From Acidobacteriota bacterium (lineage in GTDB: Bacteria > Acidobacteriota > Blastocatellia > Pyrinomonadales > Pyrinomonadaceae): 6,866 nucleotides of DNA. Under the pieces are notes generated by a model, which was not told the origin of the DNA, searched no databases, and was given only the letters and a program-made list of their open reading frames with translations. The stretch's first letter is position 1; each line of letters opens with the position of its first letter. The stretch is from contig CAUJFK010000202.1 of the NCBI GenBank assembly GCA_963169175.1, positions 1 through 6,866 on the forward strand, in the 5' to 3' direction. Below are positions 6,115 to 6,866 of the stretch, one piece after another. Both the position numbers and the translations under genes were made by a program.

Positions 6115-6122
6115 AAAACTTT

Positions 6123-6866
6123 ATGAGCACTGCCACTGGAACCGCCTTTTCTGTACCCGCATTGACCGTTTTATCGGAAGAAGAAGAACTATTTCGCTCA
6201 TCGGTCCGTGAATTTGCCGAAGGCGAAGTTCGCCCTCGCGTCGAAGCAATGGAGCATGCCGCGAAGCTCGACCCGGTCCTGATAAAACAATGCTTTGAGC
6301 TTGGTTTAATGTCCATCGAATCGCCGGAAGAATACGGCGGTGCGGGATCGACCATTTTTAACGCAATTGTTGCCATTGAAGAGCTTGCACGCGTTGACGC
6401 CAGCGTTTCGGTTTTTGTTGATGTTCATAACACGCTCGTCACCAACGCGTTCATGAGATGGGCGAACGACGATCAGAAAAAGAAATATATGCCCCAACTG
6501 GCCGAAGGGCGTGTTGGCGCCTATGCATTGAGCGAAGCGGGTTCCGGCTCGGATGCGTTCGCGCTTACGACGCGGGCCGTTGACAAGGGCGATCATTACG
6601 AACTCACCGGCCAGAAGCTTTGGATAACGAACGGCAACGAGGCCGAGATATTTGTGCTGTTTGCGACTGTCGATCCCTCGGCGGGCTACAAAGGCATTAC
6701 GGCATTCATTGTCGAAAAACAGTTCGAGGGCTTTTCGGTCGGAAAGAAAGAGGACAAACTTGGGATTCGTGCTTCGTCAACGACCGAACTTATCCTTGAT
6801 CGCTGTAAGGTCCCGAAAGAAAATGTTCTTGGCGCGGTTGGGAAAGGCTACAAAGTTTCGATCGAG
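6123..6866 (+). CDS. Acyl-CoA dehydrogenase, 3' end missing
   Basis: FAD flavoprotein that oxidises acyl-CoA to trans-2-enoyl-CoA and passes electrons to ETF, in fatty-acid or branched-chain amino-acid breakdown. The first 248 codons are present and the frame runs off the window end; family members are about 380 residues, so the C-terminal helical domain with the catalytic Glu is not visible. The N-terminal helical domain spans about 15-130, including SPEEYGGAGS (67-76) and ARVDASVSVFVDVHN (89-103). YALSEAGSGSDAFA (134-147) fits the acyl-CoA dehydrogenase signature 1, and LWITNG (166-171) is the FAD-contacting strand of the beta domain. KLGIRASSTTEL (212-223) is the conserved segment before the C-terminal domain. 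Overall style resembles short-chain or branched-chain (butyryl-/2-methylbutyryl-CoA) dehydrogenases, but chain length is inferred only. The start is supported by AGGA 8 nt upstream and a promoter with 17-bp spacing. Confidence 0.97.
   Translation, partial: MSTATGTAFSVPALTVLSEEEELFRSSVREFAEGEVRPRVEAMEHAAKLDPVLIKQCFELGLMSIESPEEYGGAGSTIFNAIVAIEELARVDASVSVFVDVHNTLVTNAFMRWANDDQKKKYMPQLAEGRVGAYALSEAGSGSDAFALTTRAVDKGDHYELTGQKLWITNGNEAEIFVLFATVDPSAGYKGITAFIVEKQFEGFSVGKKEDKLGIRASSTTELILDRCKVPKENVLGAVGKGYKVSIE

Noticed and set aside
6077..6596. Minus-strand open frames (6077-6376 and 6306-6596) opposite the acyl-CoA dehydrogenase
   Set aside because: The plus strand carries an unbroken acyl-CoA dehydrogenase with signature motifs here; the antisense frames are low-complexity Ser/Arg-rich shadows.
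1..6866. Possible defence system, mobile element or CRISPR array
   Set aside because: No transposase, integrase, nuclease, helicase, toxin-antitoxin pair, terminal inverted repeats or spacer-repeat array was found; all large genes belong to metabolic, tRNA-modification or transport families.

Overview
The window looks like a chromosomal segment from a free-living, moderately GC-rich bacterium. The combination of truB, a class IV aminotransferase, an SLC13 permease carrying RCK_C domains, a flippase-like membrane protein and an acyl-CoA dehydrogenase, together with A/T-ended and G/C-ended codons used side by side, would fit an environmental heterotroph such as a soil Acidobacteriota (Blastocatellia). 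That placement is an impression from protein style, not a demonstrated match.

Layout, left to right. (1) A plus-strand run at 2-2402: the 3' two-thirds of truB (tRNA pseudouridine-55 synthase), a membrane-anchored alpha/beta hydrolase with a complete Ser-Asp-His triad, and a class IV PLP aminotransferase/lyase-like protein. The last two overlap by 4 nt (ATGA) and are probably co-transcribed. The run ends at a hairpin (2407-2459) that can also serve the convergent genes. (2) Two tiny minus-strand genes at 2470-2843, of 68 and 47 residues. Both are acidic, charged and unrecognised, and the upstream one carries a two-fold internal repeat. (3) A gene-free stretch at 2844-3185 with a short CGCAAAG-like period-9 repeat. 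(4) A plus-strand SLC13-type permease with two cytosolic RCK_C domains (3186-4973), whose stop codon overlaps the stop of the convergent gene. (5) A minus-strand integral membrane protein of the lysylphosphatidylglycerol-synthase-TM/flippase-like family (4970-6037). (6) Divergent from it, the first 248 codons of an acyl-CoA dehydrogenase (6123 to window end), with a good promoter and Shine-Dalgarno sequence.

Most of the window is ordinary housekeeping and transport content; I see no transposase, integrase, CRISPR array, tRNA or rRNA. The parts least explained by known families are the pair of small minus-strand proteins, the aminotransferase-like protein that seems to lack the Glu that normally binds the PLP pyridine nitrogen, and the short repeat tract upstream of the permease. 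I did not find evidence for a clearly new biological system.
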